Notes: a model not told the origin generated them from the letters alone. 64,000 nucleotides of DNA from Sordaria brevicollis (GCA_033439795.1 JAUTDP010000002.1:1860001-1924000), one strand, 5' to 3'. Positions 12,961 through 26,166 are shown, numbered from the stretch's first letter. Program-made: numbers and translations.

Positions 12961-15830
12961 TAAATTATTACCCTCTCCCCTTTTAATCTAAAATTATAGT
13001 ATCCTTATGAAGAAAAGGATTTATTATTATTATTAATACGATAATTTTCTTTTACTAATTTTTTATTTAGTTATTTTATTAAGATAGACTAACGTTTATT
13101 AACCTTCGAAGATTAAAGTAACCGAACGTAACTTTAATAGGATATTATAATTCACTTATATATATATAACGGTTTATAAATAGGTTATTATTAATAATTT
13201 CGGAATTCTACCGAATATATATCGATAATATTATTATTTTCTTTAATATTTTAAAAGACTACTTACAGTACTTCGATAAAATATTCGGATTATTCGCTTT
13301 TTATAATTTAACCCTATTACTTAAGAAAAATTATATTATTTACTTAAACGTTAAATTATTAGGATTTTACGTTAATATATTAAAATTATTTATAATAGAA
13401 GAGAAATTAGAAGCTTTTTGGAATTTAATATTTCCTAAAACGTTAAAGTCGTTAGAAATTTATATCGGAGGGTTTAAATTCATTTACTACTTAATTCTAT
13501 ATTACGGTAAAATATCGGAACTATTATAGAATAGGAAAATATCCTTATTAATAAAAGGATATAAATCTAGAATTATAATCCTAAGTAATTTATCGAAGAG
13601 AATTTATTATTATACTAAAATATTATATAAATTAATAAAGGAAGAGAAAGAAGTATTCGAAGCGGTATAAAAAATAATTTACGAGAATATAAAATTATAC
13701 TATTTTAATCTAAATAAATAAGCCTTCTTATAAATCGATAGGTCGTGAGAATGAAAATATAGAATCGTATTATATTATTTACGCAATAAATTTATTTAAA
13801 CCCCGGGAATAGCTATACCCACTAATTAAGTCCTACTTATTATATTCTTAAATAAAACTCTTAATAAAATTAAAATAAATTACAATCCTTCCGAAATAGA
13901 AATCGCTTATTTAATATACGTAATTAAGTAATTATATACCCTATTATATTTATATAATCTCTTTATTATTATATTTACCGATTATTTAGTTATAAAAGGT
14001 ATATACGAATAAATAACTCTAAGTACGGTATTTACAGATAAGAATAATCGTAAATTTATTAATATATTTATTTACCTCTTATAATACAATTTATAAGTCT
14101 ACTATATTATAAATAAGCTTAATTTTATACCCGACGCCTTAAATAGGTTGAAAGCGAAAAGTAATAAATTAGGGCGGTCTAATAAAATACCCGTCCTAAA
14201 TTAAATTTAATTCGTATACGCCGAAGCGAAAATAAATAAAAATATACGTAAAGAATTTATCGAAGGATATAAAAAGGACCCTAAATATAGAACTATTATT
14301 AAAAACATTTAGGATTATTATAATACTACCAAAGTCGATAATATACTTTCGAACGCCGGATACCCCTTTAAAATAATTGATAAATTATTATATAATATTA
14401 ATCCGGGTAAAACCAAAAGGCTTTACGTTCCGAAATTTATAATTTTAATTATCTTAATTACAATTTATAACGAGAAGTACCACTTCGGTAAGGATTGTAT
14501 ATTCTACGACTTAAAGGATTACGCTATAATAAAAAAAACGTATAACGTAATAGAATACGTAAAATACTACCCAATATATTAATTGAACTATATAAATAGA
14601 AAGGCTACTATAAAAGACTATTAATTAATTAAATTAGAATATACCCTACTTATATATATTATTATTATAAATTTTATTATAAATTTACCCGAAATTGCAT
14701 CGACGTCGATAATTTAAAAATTCGAAGGATTTTTATATTATAATACCTTTATACTAATTATTTATTATTTTACTAAATGAATTCGCCTTATTTTAAATTA
14801 CTTAACGTATATTATAGAAAATTAAGGTACTATCCTAATTAAAAAATTATTATTATGAAATTAAGGTTTACTATAAATTATTATATCGGATCGAAATAGG
14901 AAATTCATTTTTAAAATTTAAAAAAGAATATAAACGGCTATAAATATAAGGCTATTAATAATAATAGCCTATTATCCTTAAAAAAACGGTATAATAGAAT
15001 ATAAAAATTAAGACGTCGAAATCGCCATCCGGTATTATTATTTTACAACGCCTAAATTAAGGTAGGTAAATTTATTACTAATTTTATAATAGAATTTTAA
15101 TAACGCTTATTTAAAATTAATTAAATTATCCTTATACGAATAATTATTCGGTTTTAAACCGTTAAGCCCCCTTAACGTAATTTTTCGCAACGAGGCCTTA
15201 AAAGTAATTAAGGAGTATAAAACTATATACGACGGTTTAAAAAAAGATATAAAGATAATTATAAACTTCGTTATTATAAAGGTAAAAAAGAGATACGATA
15301 GTAATTACGTATAAAAGGAGTTCTAAATAAGAGATAAAATCTTTTTTAAATTATATAAAGGCTATTATTTACCCGGGCGCCCTTTTTAAAAATTCTCCTA
15401 ATAATATACTAATTTATTTAAAATTATTACTTATATTAATAAATTATTATATAAGCTAAATCTTCCGTAAGAAATAGTAAGAGTATACTTAATTAATTTA
15501 ATTACCTATTTAAAAAGAAAATTTACCGGCGAAGACCCGTTTAAACGAATTTAACCTCCCCCCGGCCTTATAGAGGATATTTAAATAAATTCGGATAATA
15601 AAGGAGAATAGGAAATAAATATAATTCTAAATTATATAATCGATAGAAAAACGAGCGGTTAAAAATATTTAATTAAATAAATCGGGTTTAATTATAAACG
15701 TAATAAATAATTACTAAGATACGCGTTAAATAATATTTAAAAATTGTTTAAAGAATATTAAAATAAAAAAGGAAGAAGAATAGCGCCTATTAAAATATTA
15801 GGACGGTAGTATAAACGTATTACATTTATA
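12960..15830 (+). pseudogene. Gypsy A: Ty3/Gypsy pol relic (RT, RNase H, integrase, chromodomain-like)
   Basis: The translation follows the order of a Ty3/Gypsy polyprotein. The RT catalytic box is Y-I-D-N at 13,218-13,229 (ancestral YIDD), followed by a K-L-L-G-F-Y-V segment at about 13,350. An RNase H/connection region runs to about 14,180. The integrase zinc-binding region has H-F-G-K-D near 14,490, and the core has I-I-S-D-R-N-R-K-F at about 14,876-14,905. Where the first catalytic Asp is expected there is Asn, as RIP would produce. A Y-L-I-K-x-I-G-F segment at 15,630-15,740 resembles a chromodomain, which suggests a chromovirus. The 5' part (gag, protease, most of RT) is missing. Stops are TAA/TAG in place of CAA, CAG or TGG. 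Confidence 0.8.
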
Positions 15831-16004
15831 GATAATAAATTAGCCCGATACGACCGAATTTTAAAGCTTAAATAGAAATAAAGAATAGAAGGAATATAAG
15901 GAGATTAAATATTAGAATAAGGGTATTCGAATATATATATTAAATATTATTAAGGTTAATAATAGAATTTTTTAAGGAGCCGGGATTTAATACCGGAACG
16001 GCAT
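15831..16004 (+). other. Region between Gypsy A pol and the LTR-like block
   Basis: AT-rich up to about 15,970, then aaggagccggga at 15,974-15,985. This is a short purine-rich run placed where a polypurine tract would lie just before a 3' LTR. The assignment is inference from position. Confidence 0.4.
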
Positions 16005-16266
16005 TGTAATCGTTATATAACGTTATTACGTTATAGGCGACTACCTACCGGCTGTCCGAACGACGGCGACCGGCCGCACGGTTCGCGCTCACTTCGTGAA
16101 AGCGACCGCGCCGCGTCGGACCCGCATAAGTAGGTCAATCGTTCGAAGCTCGCGGGGTATATAGTTTACAACCGCCGCGAGTTCCCCTTTTATTTAATTC
16201 TTCCTTTTTCATCAATTTATTAACGTTTACAATCACACATACTGTGCATTTCACAATACCCTCTCA
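16005..16266 (+). repeat. LTR-like block, low in RIP, between two Gypsy relics
   Basis: The block begins TGTAATCG and ends CTCTCA, so it has the TG...CA ends of an LTR. It contains a TATA-like gtatatag near 16,157 and a hairpin around cacttcgtg at 16,091-16,099. Immediately downstream, acggtattagattcg at 16,267-16,281 resembles a primer-binding site of the TGGTATCAGA type. It is about half G+C and keeps many CA/TG dinucleotides, unlike its surroundings. It could be the 5' LTR of Gypsy B, the 3' LTR of Gypsy A, or both. No second copy is in the window. Confidence 0.6.
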
Positions 16267-16449
16267 ACGGTATTAGATTCGTTCCCGCTCCCCGTCCGCT
16301 TAATCCGATCGATCCGGCAGTTTTAATAGCCTTTCTTCCGCGAAAGAACGTTATAAGTAGTAAATATTCTATAAATATAAGCGCGCGAACCGTTACGAAC
16401 GTTAAGGATTTATAGAAATAATATTATAATTTTTATAAATATTAGTATA

Positions 16450-17400
16450 ATTTATATAAAATATATAAAAAATTGTAGGTTAAGGAGATAAAGAATTTAA
16501 TTTACGGCCCCTTAAGTATAATATTTGTAAATCAATTACGAGTAATACAAATACCGAAATTGAAGATTGGATTAATAATATTAAAAACGGTAATTAAATT
16601 TATAAAAATATTAATATTTACTAATTTATTTAATAAGCCTTCTTTAAAGCCGATAATTATATAGTTATCTTATAGCGTATATATATTATTACCCTCTTCG
16701 ACAATAAGGGTTAAAAACGATTGGTTATATAGGAAGAATTTTTAAAGTTCGTCCGTAAGGAATATATTACTTTAGAAATTTACGAATTCAATATTAAAAA
16801 ATAATAATTTTTTATATATTAAAATAATAATGAAGAATTATAGAAAATATAGGATTAATATTGGTATAATTAACCACGGTTTAGTAAAAACGTCGTTATA
16901 AATAAGTAATTGGTATACGATTTCTTCTTTTAATTAAAGAAGGAAGTGTACAATTATTTCTATACGTATTAAATCCTTATCGATAATCCGTTAAAACTTA
17001 TTTCGAAGGTATAAAATTAATAAACCGAATTTAAAAAAAAAATAAACTTCCGTAGGATAACTTAAGTAAGGGTTATTATAACGAATAATCTTCGCGTTAT
17101 AAAGGGTTTTTAAATAATAAGAGTTTTAATTATAATAAGGATTGTAATTAAAATTATAATTAGGATTATAATTAGGATTACGATTTTAGAGGGCGGGATA
17201 GCTATAAGAGAGGTTGATCTTTTAATAAGTAAGATAAGGGTAATAATAAATTTGGCCTGAATTATTATAATTATAAGGATAAAGGATATTATATTCGTAA
17301 TTATACGAAGTATAAAAAAATAAATAATTAGGACCGGCCGAAAGGGAAGGTTGCCGTTTAAAGCGTAATTATTAAATAAAATATTAAATACAGTAATAAT
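16450..17400 (+). pseudogene. Gypsy B gag relic with zinc-knuckle remnant
   Basis: This decayed frame is downstream of the LTR-like block, where gag should be. Near its end (17,263-17,310) the translation reads N-Y-Y-N-Y-K-D-K-G-Y-Y-I-R-N-Y. That matches the spacing of a CCHC knuckle in which Cys and His have turned to Tyr (TGC to TAC and CAC to TAC). A basic Asn-rich segment precedes it (about 17,130-17,220). Gag would form the particle and bind RNA. Confidence 0.65.
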
Positions 17401-17499
17401 AAAGAAGATAATTATATTTTAGATATTAAAGAGTACAAAAAAGGTTTAAGCTTTATAGAAGAACCGTCGTTCGACGGGGTTAATAATTTTAAAACGGTT

Positions 17500-18960
17500 A
17501 GAAGAAACGGGTTAGGTAAGATTTTTATAATATTCGTTATATTAAGGGGTCGCTGATTAGAAGAATATATAAATATAAATTTAGGAGTAGAAGTTAATAT
17601 TATATATAAAAATTTTACGAAGAAGTATAAATTAAAGAAAGTAAAAACCGGTATTCTATTTATTTGGATAAATACGAATAATAGAGAAATATACTATTAT
17701 AGAATATACGAATTAATATTTATTTTAAAGGATTGGAAGGGTTAGGAAAAAGAGTTTATTTAATTGTTTTATATAATCCGAAGAAATAGTCGGATATTAT
17801 TATTATTATTATTTATACTAGGTATATATTTTAAAAATATTATTATATATATTAATAATAATAAAATTAAATTTAAAAGGGTACCCTTTATTAATATTAT
17901 AGTTTTCGTACGTAAGGTAATATATAGTAACCGAACTTATATTATTAATTTAATTTGAATATATAATTTATTAGAGCTAGATTTTAAAAATATAAATAAA
18001 AATAAGGAGCCGCCCGAAAGAATAGTGGATAATATCCTATTAGCGTTAAACGGATTCGAGGATATATTTTCCGAAGAAAAGGTAAAGGCGTTATTATAAT
18101 TACCGGACGCCGAATACGAAATTATTTTTAAAAAAGGAGAAAAAATATTGAATATTCCTATTTATTTTCTATTTATTACGTAATTAGAAATATTATACGA
18201 ATATTTAGAAGAGAATTTATAGATTAATTATATTTACTATTCGTAAAATTCTATTAGAATATTAATTTTATTTATATTTAAGAAAAACGGTCTATTACGA
18301 TTATATATCAATTACTAGGGATTAAATAAAATTATTATTAAAAACCGATACCCGTTATTATTAATTGGCGAATTAAAAAATCAAATAATCGGCGTTAAGG
18401 TATTTTTTAAGCTTAATTTACGCGAAGTATATTACCGGATTCGAATTAAAGAAAGGGATTAGTAAAAAAACGTTTTAAAAATACGGTATAGTTATTTCGA
18501 ATATATAATAATATTATTCGGACTTATGAATATACCCGCTATATTTTGAATAAATATATATAAAGTATTTACGGGATTTATTGATTATATTTGTATAATA
18601 TATTTTAATAATATTTTAATTTATTCGAATTTTAAAGAAGAGTATAATAAGTTTTTCTATTTAATTTTCGAGCGGTTATATATTATTTCATTTTTTATAA
18701 AGGCATTCAAATACGAATTTTGTAAAGATTATATTAATTTCTTCGGTTATTAAAGTATAATTCAAGGGGTAATAATAGATTTTAAACGGGTAAAGGCGGT
18801 TTAAGAATAATTAATACCGGAATCTTTTTATAATATTTAAATATTCTTAAGGTTTATTAATTTTCATTAGTAATTTATATACTAATATTTTTATATAGTA
18901 GGCTTTATTATTAATTTATTAAAAGGGAGTAAGAATAAATAAAAATGGGGCGTGTTTTAA
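17500..18960 (+). pseudogene. Gypsy B protease and reverse transcriptase relic
   Basis: The protease box is seen at about 17,575-17,605 as N-L-G-V-E-V-N-I-I, where DSGAEVNII is expected. RT follows in order: N-R-Y-P-L-L-L-I near 18,340, F-K-L-N-L-R near 18,405, F-G-L-M-N-I-P-A at 18,518-18,541, and the catalytic box Y-F-N-N-I-L-I-Y-S at about 18,598-18,625 (ancestral YLDDILIYS, both Asp changed to Asn). The frame fades in RNase H near 18,960-19,090. The RT differs in sequence from Gypsy A, so the two are probably separate families. No integrase is seen downstream. Confidence 0.8.
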
Positions 18961-19089
18961 TAGATTAAAGAAGTTAACGAAGTATTTCGGGCTTTAAAAG
19001 AAGCGTTTATCATGGCCCCGATCTTCCGTTATTAGAATTTAATTAAAAGGATTAAGGTCGAAATAAACGTTTTATAGAGGGCTATTTCG

Positions 19090-20833
19090 GGGTTTTATCC
19101 CAATTTATGGGGGATATTTAATATTCTATAGCGTTTTCTTCTAAAAATTTAACGCACGTAGAATAATAATATCACGATACCGATCTAGTAGAGGCTTGGA
19201 GAAGACGTATTATTGTACGAAGAGGAGAAGATCGAAAAAAAGCAACGAAAACTCTACTCCTAAATTATATATATAAATAAAGTAGAAATATATTTATAGG
19301 TACGATTATACTCCGCTAATAATTCGGTATTAAAACGCTTGGGGAGCGCTATTAATAATTTAGTACCGTAATAGTACCCCCGGCTCTAAAACGTAATTAA
19401 CTTTAATTATTAATAAAATTAATATACTAATACCCTTATAGGCTAATTAATAAACTACGGGTGTAGCGTTAATAAGTAGCCTGTACTATCGCGTGCGTCG
19501 AAATAAGTACGGTAAATTTTAGCGATTATTTACCGCGGCGGCTATAAATAATACTATATTAAATTAAATCCGGATAATTAAAATAATATATAGGTTTATA
19601 ATTCTTCCCCTCCTTCCTTACTTAAATTTTTAAACCTTTAAATTCTCCCTCTCTCCTTCCTTTCTTTTTTATAACCTTTATTAATATAATTTTAACGTTC
19701 CTTAAATTCTTTGCGCGATAAATACTTTTTCTTCGCTTACGATAAGGCAAATTTTTTAAAAATTTTGCGTATTTCTTTAGCGTTATTATACTTCTTTGCT
19801 ATCGCCTTCGTAAAAATTTTAATATAATTCCCGTTAAAAGTATAAATTATATAATTTATTTAAAATTTATTATTAAAAATATTATTCTAAATAATAGCGT
19901 TCCTATAGCGCTTTAGTGCTTTTACCCCTTAAGTAAGAAGAAGAAATATTATGAATATATTAATTATAAAAAAAATTATAATAAAGTGAATCTAGTTTTT
20001 TTTTTTTTAGTTAGTATTTTATTAACGAAATAAGCCCGCTATCCTAATAGTTAGCGATAGAATTGATATCGTTATATTAATTCGTTAATTAATTAAATTT
20101 TAAAAATACGACGTTAATAAAATTTTCGTTTAGGAAGAGGCATTATATACGTATATTGTAATCGTTATTAAAAATTTCCTAATATATTTTAATACCGTTA
20201 AAGCGGCTATTAAAGCCGAATTTAAATTTTTAGGCCTTAAAAAGGCTATTAAAAATACTATAAATATATTATCGAAGGGTAAATGAAAATATAATATAAT
20301 ACTAGTTATTTTATAATACGCCGTTATTAAGAAAATTGTTAACAAGCGTATTTAAGCCTTAATATAATCGGTTTTTAAATATCCCGCTATAAATATTCTT
20401 ATATACGAATATCGGTATTAAAAAGAAATTTAATTAATACGCTTTATTTATAGTAACCCCCGGTTAATCGATTTAATTTTTTCTTAAAAACCGTTTTTAT
20501 AACGTAATTGAAATAGAAGTAATTCGTATATATAACGCTGCCGAAAATATTAATCCCGAATGTTAAGAGGAGGAAATTACGTAAATTATAAATAATTTCT
20601 TTATATGGATTTTCGTTTAAATAGCCGGTAAAACGTCGAAATTTCGCTTCGGAAATAATAGATTTTAATAAAGGATAATTAATAAAAATATAATACTTCG
20701 GTAGGAAAACGATAATAAAAATATAATTCTATTACTATATCCTGCTGCGCGGAGATAATAAAAAAGATAAAATTTAAAGTTTAAATAATATAATTATATA
20801 ATTTATAAACTAAAACTGTGGGAAGAAATTATA
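19090..20833. other. Unassigned decayed DNA downstream of Gypsy B
   Basis: Short coding-like runs occur here. Pyrimidine-rich stretches (about 19,600-19,680) are followed by AT-rich sequence with no motif I recognise. An open stretch on the minus strand at 20,130-20,345 has no domain features and is probably chance in AT-rich DNA. Part of this region may be a third retroelement, but nothing supports a name. Confidence 0.4.
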
Positions 20834-20962
20834 GGAACGTATTATAATTTACATATAGGAGACCGTAAGGACGTAATATAATTTATATATAGGAAACCGT
20901 AGGGACGTATTATAATCTATACGTAGGAGATTGTAGGGACGTATTATAATCTATATGTAGGA
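20834..20962 (+). repeat. 34-bp tandem repeat, four units
   Basis: The word ggacgtattataatctat recurs with its acg at 20,837, 20,871, 20,905 and 20,939, an exact 34-bp period. The fourth unit is partial. Units differ mainly by C/T and A/G. It lies just upstream of a short GC-richer stretch (20,963-21,020). Confidence 0.85.
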
Positions 20963-22062
20963 TTCGGGCTAGGTTTGGGCGAGCCGTTAATTACGCTATA
21001 TCCCCTTAGGGCTTCGTTTAATTCTCGTTGGCGTTAATTTCGAAGTCCTATTAAATTTAAGGCCTAATTTAGATAAATATTTAGCGTAGAAATCCTAAAT
21101 ATTGTTTATATTAGTTTAAAAATTTTTTACGAGGCGCTAATTTAATGGGTAAGGTTAAGGCTATTTAATTTTATAAAGTAATTTACCCTTTAAGCATTAT
21201 ATAGAATTAAAAATATATTCGAAGTATTACTTTTCCTTATTGAGTATTGCTTTAAAAATAATAATGTTTTTTATTTATTAATCGAAGGTTTTGTTAAAAG
21301 TTTCCTAATTGGGTAAACCCTTTTAATAAAATTGGACGAAGGAAGTATAGAAAACGGGGAAGATTTTATATATTATATTTATAATAAAGGCGATTATTTA
21401 ACGGTATATTTTTTAATAACGAATAGGTTTATTTATTTATCGGTTAATTTAGGGGACGGGCGGCCTTAATCCTAATATTTAATATTAACCTAAATTTTAT
21501 CCCCGATTACGTACTTTAAAGCGTCCGATTTATAAATATTAATATAACGCTTTTATTTTTCTTAAGCCTCCTTTATAAATAAATAGGCCTTAATAATAAT
21601 ATAATTTATGCGCTTTTTAATTACCCGAACGTTAAATAATTCCTAATATTATACCGGTGATATAAAGGCGTTATAATATTAAAGGGGTTCGGTATTTATC
21701 TTCGGGTATTAACCGTAATTAATAAAGAACGGAAAGAAGCTTATAATTTCTAAAACGTAATTATTCGCTGCGAATTTAGTAAAAGGTAATCAAATAAATT
21801 AATCCTCCTAATAATAAAAATAGAAAGCGTATAAATATTATTCGATATAAACGTTTATAATTTCCGTTTAATTATTAATATTTAAGTAAGTAAATAAAAA
21901 AAGCTTCTATTAAACGCCGAAAAATCGATAAAATTCCCGTTAAAAAGTAACGATAAATTGAAAACCGCGGTCGGAAATAATAAAATTAAAAATATTATAT
22001 AAATAGTAAATTTCGGGGAAAAAAGCGTTAACGACTTTTTTAATAATTAAATTATAAATATA
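20963..22062. other. Unassigned decayed DNA upstream of element E0
   Basis: This begins with a short GC-richer part (about 20,963-21,070), then AT-rich sequence with weak coding character on the plus strand around 21,270-21,450. I recognise no domain. It is the left flank of E0, so it is presumably what E0 inserted into. Confidence 0.4.
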
Positions 22063-22235
22063 TAGCTAGCGGTATATAGAAACCCCTTTATGCTCCACAT
22101 ACTGTACCCAGACCGGAAAATTTTTTTTATAGCCCACGGAGTGTCCATGGACTATAACATTTTAATTTATGGTCGCTTAGCATTTTACCGTTGGCTCTCA
22201 TTTTACTATAATACGTTCTACTATACTAAGTCGCA
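22063..22235 (+). mobile_element. E0: left end of an E-family transposon, segment 1
   Basis: From tagctagcggtatat to ctaagtcgca this 173-bp block matches the left end of E2 (45,941 to about 46,113). It keeps CA and TG dinucleotides (for example ccacatactgtacccag), so it is little affected by RIP. It contains cattttaccgtt near 22,182, a variant of the subterminal motif of the family. E0 is interrupted here by LINE L3 and continues at 26,167. Confidence 0.75.
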
Positions 22236-25200
22236 TCTACCCGACTGGACCCTTCCACTAGATACCGGCGATTCGTTACTTATTAACGAATTAGTTACCG
22301 AGGAGGATATTTAGGAGGTCTTATTTCGGATAGTTCCGAATAAGGTACCGGGCGTCGATTAGTACTCGAATAGATTTCTGAAGATTTGTGGGGAACTATT
22401 CCGAAAGGCCATGGCCGCTCTCGCGGCTGCGAGTTTTCGTCTTGGGCACTTCCTACAGCGGTTCAAGAACGCGAAAGTAGTCGTTCTCAAAAAGCTAAGA
22501 AAAACCGCCGTATAATAAAAATTAGCCGGCGCGTAGAGGCCAATTTTACTATTAAATAACGTCGGGAAAATCCTCGAAGCATTCGTCGCTAAAAGATTTA
22601 CTTAAACCGCGGAAAAATTTAACCTCTTATTAAAGGGCTAAATAGGTAATCGGGCAAGCCGTTCGACCGAATTTATTATTTATATCGTTATAAATATTAT
22701 ATATACGGTTTAGAAATTCGAAGCCGTTACGTTACTAATACTTTTTAATTTTAAAGGCGTATTTAATAGAATTAATTATAGGTAATTATTATATACTTTA
22801 TAAGAAATGCGATTCCTACGATAAATTTTCGAATAGGTAGCGAATTTCATTAACGGACGAAGAGGTTCCCTCTTTTTCGACGACGAAATATCCATTCCTT
22901 ACGTTATAAAAATTAAAATACTTTAAAGCTCCCCTTTTTCCCTAATTCTTTTTATCCTTTTTATTACCTTATTATATTATAAATTAACTACGGTTAAAAA
23001 TACAATTATAATCGGCTTCGTCGACAATACTAATATCGTCGTTATAGCGAAGATTATTGAAGAAAATTATAAGATATTTTAAGCGGTATAGGAAATTTAC
23101 TCTAAGTAAATAAGGGAGAGAAATATAAAATTCAAAGCGAATAAAACGGAATTAATATATTTTATACGGACGAGGGTATTAAGAATAAAAATTCTCTAAT
23201 TCAAGGATATTATATTTCGACCAACGGAATCGATAAAATTTTTAGGCGTTTAATTAAATTATAAATTTAATTATTAAACCTACATAAAGGTTATTAAGAA
23301 GAAAATAAAAATTTAAATAAATATATTAATCCGGTTAATTATAAAGATTTAGGGTTATTCCTTTATTCGTACGAAGGAAATTTATATTAAATATATTCGA
23401 AATACAATTATATATAGAATTTTAACCTTTTATTAATTAATAAAAGTATACAATAAACCCCGAGGAATAGTAATTAAATTAATTAAATATTAGATTAAAT
23501 ATTTAAAAATCGTCGTTAGGGTATATAAAGTTATATTAATACGGAATTTTAAAATGGAAACTTTTTACCCGCTATTCGATTTTTATTTTAATAAACGGGT
23601 AAGGGTTTTCGAAAAGAGATTCGCCCGTATAAGTTAGATTAAATTCGTTCGAAGAATAGTAATTTAAGTAATTAATTATATTTAGATAAAACGAATAAGA
23701 AATCGATTATTTATTAATAAATTAAAAAGTAATATTATTAAAATTAGATAGGCGGAAGAATAAATATTAATAGAAAATTTTATAGTAATTATAATAGGAC
23801 CGCCTTTAGTAACGGGCGTACCCGTTTAACCATTATAATTGCCGGAACCTTTAACCCTCAATCGAAAAATATAATTAAAAGACGCTACAAAAAGAAAATA
23901 AGTATTACACTATAATTATTAATTAACGGTAACGGTAATTAAATTAAATCGGTAGTATAAATTTATAATTATTAATTTCAACCCGAAATTTAACGATATT
24001 ACGATAAAACGGTATATAATCGGTTAAAAAAAGAAAAAGTAGAAGAAAATTTAACCTTCGGAGGACGATAAAGATTATTATTTATTAATAAAAGCGAAAA
24101 ATTCCTTCTTCGTTTAAACGAGAACGGAGGTAATCGGCCTTAAAACTTTCCTTTTTTAAAAGAGAATCCCTAATATCAATACCCTTATTTATTTATACGA
24201 ATTAGGACGGGAAACGTTCTATTATATTATATTCGAATATTTTTAAATAATAAATACGTAATTCGTAATAACCGATTAGTTATAAATATAAAAATAATTT
24301 TAAATTTATTTAAATAATAAAATTAAGGTTGAAAGAATTTTATTATAAGTATTTCGGTTAGGACGATTAAATAAATACCGCTTAATAATCGAATTAAAAG
24401 AGGAGTAGCGAAACGAATTCGTTCGTTATTCTTAATTTTCTTTTTTTCCTTTTCTTTTATTTTTATTTACTAATACGTTAGAACGAAGACGGGGGAGGAT
24501 TTCTATTTAATTAAGAATTTATTAGGTTGCGAAGGCGATAATTTATTTAATTATTATTTCTTTTTACAATTAATTAAAGCCTTTAATATTTTATTATTAT
24601 TAACGAATAAACGGTTTTACTTATTAAATTAACGAATATATTAACGTATAATATTAATTACGAATTGACGTTAAGCGAATTAATTATTATTAATAGGAAT
24701 AGGATTAATAAAACGAATAATCGGCGAATTAATTTTTATTAGGGAATTATTATAGGAAAATATACGAATATTATTATTATTCGGGGGAATTCTACCGTTA
24801 TTATTATAAAGTAAATTATTATTACCGCTACGGGGTAAATTATTATTACTATTATAAAGGATATTATTTAAAAGAATACGACCGCCGATTAAATTATTTT
24901 TATTAGAAAGGAAGAATTCGTAATAGCCTTTTTAGAAGTAATTATTAACTAATTATTTTCTATAGCGAATAAATTACTTTAGGGTATTAATAAAGCCGTC
25001 GTTAATAAAGCGAAGGCGAATTACGCCGGTGAATTCTTTAATAATAATACGGAAGCGGATAAAATAGTCGTAGAATTTACTATTAATTAGGTTTTTATTA
25101 ATAATCTTTTTTTAGAAAGTATTATAGAAATTATAGAAACCGCGAAGGGTATTAATTATATAATACGAAACCGTTAAGGTATATTAAGTAATTTAATTAA

Positions 25201-26166
25201 ATTTATTTAAAAATAAATTAAAGTAGGAAATATTAACTATATAAAAAATAGTAATTTATTCGGGTAATTAAGGATATAGTAAATCGATTTAACGATAGCC
25301 TTTATATAAATATTATAATTTAGAATAATTAAAAAGGAAAGAAGGGTTTTAATTAATTAAAGGGTATAAGCGAAATATAGGAGAGTATAAATATAGTTTC
25401 GAAGAAATTAATATAAAAATAAAACGTAGCGGAGGGAGGATTTACCCTTTCTCTAATATATAAAAGAATTTATTATTAATAAGGCGTTTAATAATACGTT
25501 TAAAGTTAATTTTAATATTGGTATTAATTATATTAAATATAAAGGTCGGCGAAGGAAGGCGAAAAGGAAACGAATTTTCGCCTTCATCTTCGTCAAAGGT
25601 TTTTATTATTTTACGGAACGCTTTAACGTATTTCTAACGGGGAATAGCTATTTCGAATCGATTATTATTATTAAAGGAAGGAAAAGTTTAAAAAAACCTA
25701 GGGGATAAGGGGTTTTTATATTTAAAGGAAAGAAATCTTTACGTTAATATAAATTATAATAGAAATATAACCGTAGTAAAGGGAAAAAGAGGATAGAAAA
25801 AATAAAGGAAAGTTTAACGGTTAAGAGGTTTAATAGCGATTAAAAAAGTAAATAAGTAAAAAAATAAAAGGTAAAAGGTAGTAATAAATAAAAGACGGAA
25901 CGGCGGATTAAGAAAGCGGAACGGTTTAATATTCTAATATAATAATAAATAGAAGGGATAAAACGGATACTAATTACGTTAGCGGTAGGTATATATTACA
26001 ATTATAAAACGCCGAAGAAGTGGCGCGGATAGGTTTACGCCGAAAAATATAGCCGGGGTTTTTATCCGGGGCATTTAACGCCTACGGTTTTATCCTATAG
26101 GGAATCGGAGATAAACCCTATACTATATTAGCGCTATAGATTTAATTAGGGAATAAGAATCTTATT
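22236..26166 (+). mobile_element. L3: 5'-truncated Tad1-like LINE inserted in E0
   Basis: This is a 3.9-kb copy that begins inside ORF2 upstream of RT and ends at the usual 3' terminus (gaataagaatctta). The host sequence tat(a/g)ctaagtcgca occurs at 22,222-22,235 and again at 26,167-26,180, a 14-bp target-site duplication with one A/G difference. 5' truncation with such a duplication is normal for LINEs. The first roughly 280 bp are much less RIP-mutated than the rest. Confidence 0.85.
22320..24400 (+). pseudogene. L3 reverse transcriptase part of ORF2
   Basis: This is the best preserved RT start in the window. Near 22,340-22,500 one reads V-P-G-V-D, R-F-L-K-I-C-G-E-L-F, R-L-G-H-F-L-Q-R-F-K-N-A-K-V-V-V-L-K-K, all typical of LINE RT blocks 0-1. 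The strand-transfer segment R-G-S-L-F-F-D-D-E-I-S follows at about 22,863-22,895. The catalytic box is F-V-D-N at 23,017-23,028 (ancestral FADD). Stops appear at former Gln and Trp codons. No function remains. Confidence 0.8.

Noticed and set aside
20834..20962. CRISPR-like array of 34-bp units
   Set aside because: The units are directly adjacent without spacers, and the setting is a fungal RIP-mutated region.
22090..22314. Open frame joining the E0 tip to LINE RT sequence
   Set aside because: It crosses an insertion junction at 22,235/22,236, so the first half is transposon end and the second half is RT. It is not a gene.
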